This document shows positions 4,829 through 5,309 of a stretch of 5,309 bases of DNA, one piece after another. Location: positions 1-5,309 of the forward strand of contig JADHLS010000464.1 of NCBI GenBank assembly GCA_016780605.1, given 5' to 3'. This DNA comes from Reyranella sp. (lineage in GTDB: Bacteria > Pseudomonadota > Alphaproteobacteria > Reyranellales > Reyranellaceae). Below the pieces are notes generated by a model. That model was not told the DNA's origin. It searched no databases and saw only the letters and a list, made by a program, of their open reading frames with translations. Made by a program: the position numbers and the translations under genes. Within the stretch, counting starts at the first letter, position 1, and the number at the start of each line of letters is the position of its first letter.

Positions 4829-5309
4829 TTACAGGTAGCGCGACGGCAACACGATCCGGTCGTCCGTCAGGACCTGCTCCAGAACCGTGATGCCCGCGTC
4901 GTAGTTTCCGGAATCGCACGCGGCGATCGCCTGCGGCGCCGGGCCAGATGCGCCGGTCCGGGAATACGAACGCCACTTCCGCGCCAACGCGGCGCAATAG
5001 TCCTGGTCGCTCATGAGCGGCCGCCCGATGACCGCGATATGGACACTGCGGTTAAGCCGCTCGGGGACCTGGTCGGCGGTGGGGACCGGCAGGTTTTCCT
5101 CACCCAGGCTGCCCGACCGGATCGCCGACTCCGGGATGCCGGCGCGCATCAGCGCGGCTTTCACGGTCGCCGTGCGCTGTATGGAAAGCCGCAGGTTCGC
5201 TCCCTGGTCGCCGACGCGGTCGGCATGGCCCTTCACGGTCACAGCGACGCCGCCCTGCTTGAAGGTTGCGGCGGCCTCGTTGATCTTCGCCTGCCCTTCA
5301 GGCGATATG
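4829..5309 (-). CDS. OmpA-like peptidoglycan-binding protein, 5' partial
   Basis: The frame is open from the right edge to the TAA at 4829-4831, giving 159 visible residues; the N-terminus, probably with a signal peptide, lies outside. Residues 1-93 form an OmpA C-terminal domain: ISPEGQAKINEAA, VTVKGHADRVGDQG, NLRLSIQRTATVKAAL, then RSGSLGEENLP and RLNRSVHIAV. D30 and R45, spaced 15 apart as D271 and R286 in E. coli OmpA, should bind diaminopimelate of peptidoglycan. The protein therefore likely anchors the outer membrane or a periplasmic complex to the wall. A tail of about 65 residues follows, with C105 and C131 and the ending ITVLEQVLTDDRIVLPSR. It is not part of the OmpA fold and may be a small disulfide-linked helical domain. 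An in-frame GTG at 5242 is internal to the domain, so it is not the start. Confidence 0.93.
   Translation of the reverse strand, partial: ISPEGQAKINEAAATFKQGGVAVTVKGHADRVGDQGANLRLSIQRTATVKAALMRAGIPESAIRSGSLGEENLPVPTADQVPERLNRSVHIAVIGRPLMSDQDYCAALARKWRSYSRTGASGPAPQAIAACDSGNYDAGITVLEQVLTDDRIVLPSRYL

Noticed and set aside
4829..5242. GTG at 5242 as the start of a short OmpA-like protein
   Set aside because: The frame stays open to the window edge and the upstream residues (ISPEGQAKINEAA) belong to the same OmpA domain.

Overview
The window reads as chromosomal DNA from a high-GC Gram-negative bacterium, most likely an alphaproteobacterium. This is inferred from strongly GC-biased third codon positions, a lipoprotein signal, an OmpA-family peptidoglycan-binding protein, a Tat-type signal, and dense palindromic intergenic repeats. 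No species can be named from the sequence alone. Most of it is ordinary housekeeping, stress and metabolic genes. There is no phage, CRISPR array, integrase or transposase.

Left part, plus strand (1-1623): the 3' part of a Nu-class (YfcG/YghU-like) glutathione S-transferase; a perfect 29-bp inverted repeat; a small DUF3574-type lipoprotein whose 5' end lies inside that repeat; and a Dps ferritin-like protein with its own ribosome binding site and a weak candidate promoter. GST and Dps both fit oxidative or xenobiotic stress defence, but nothing shows that they are co-regulated.

Middle, minus strand (1731-4136): a two-gene operon read right to left. An ArgE-type M20 deacetylase is followed 15 nt later by an FMN-dependent alpha-hydroxy-acid oxidase/dehydrogenase with a twin-arginine signal and an unusual CxxCH motif. 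Its 3' end faces dps, and the gap holds a 60-nt element that folds as a compact four-way cloverleaf.

Right part (4137-5309): a divergent control region with small palindromes and a good promoter for a plus-strand tRNA-Ser(GCU). After it come a tRNA-proximal inverted repeat, a small GIY-YIG nuclease gene with a one-base frameshift near its 3' end, a clear intrinsic terminator on the minus strand, and the C-terminal part of an OmpA-like protein that runs off the right edge.

The points most worth a second look are the cloverleaf repeat, the lipoprotein whose signal peptide appears partly encoded by an intergenic repeat, the CxxCH motif in the hydroxy-acid oxidase, and the frameshifted GIY-YIG gene. 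I found no convincing wholly new multi-gene system.
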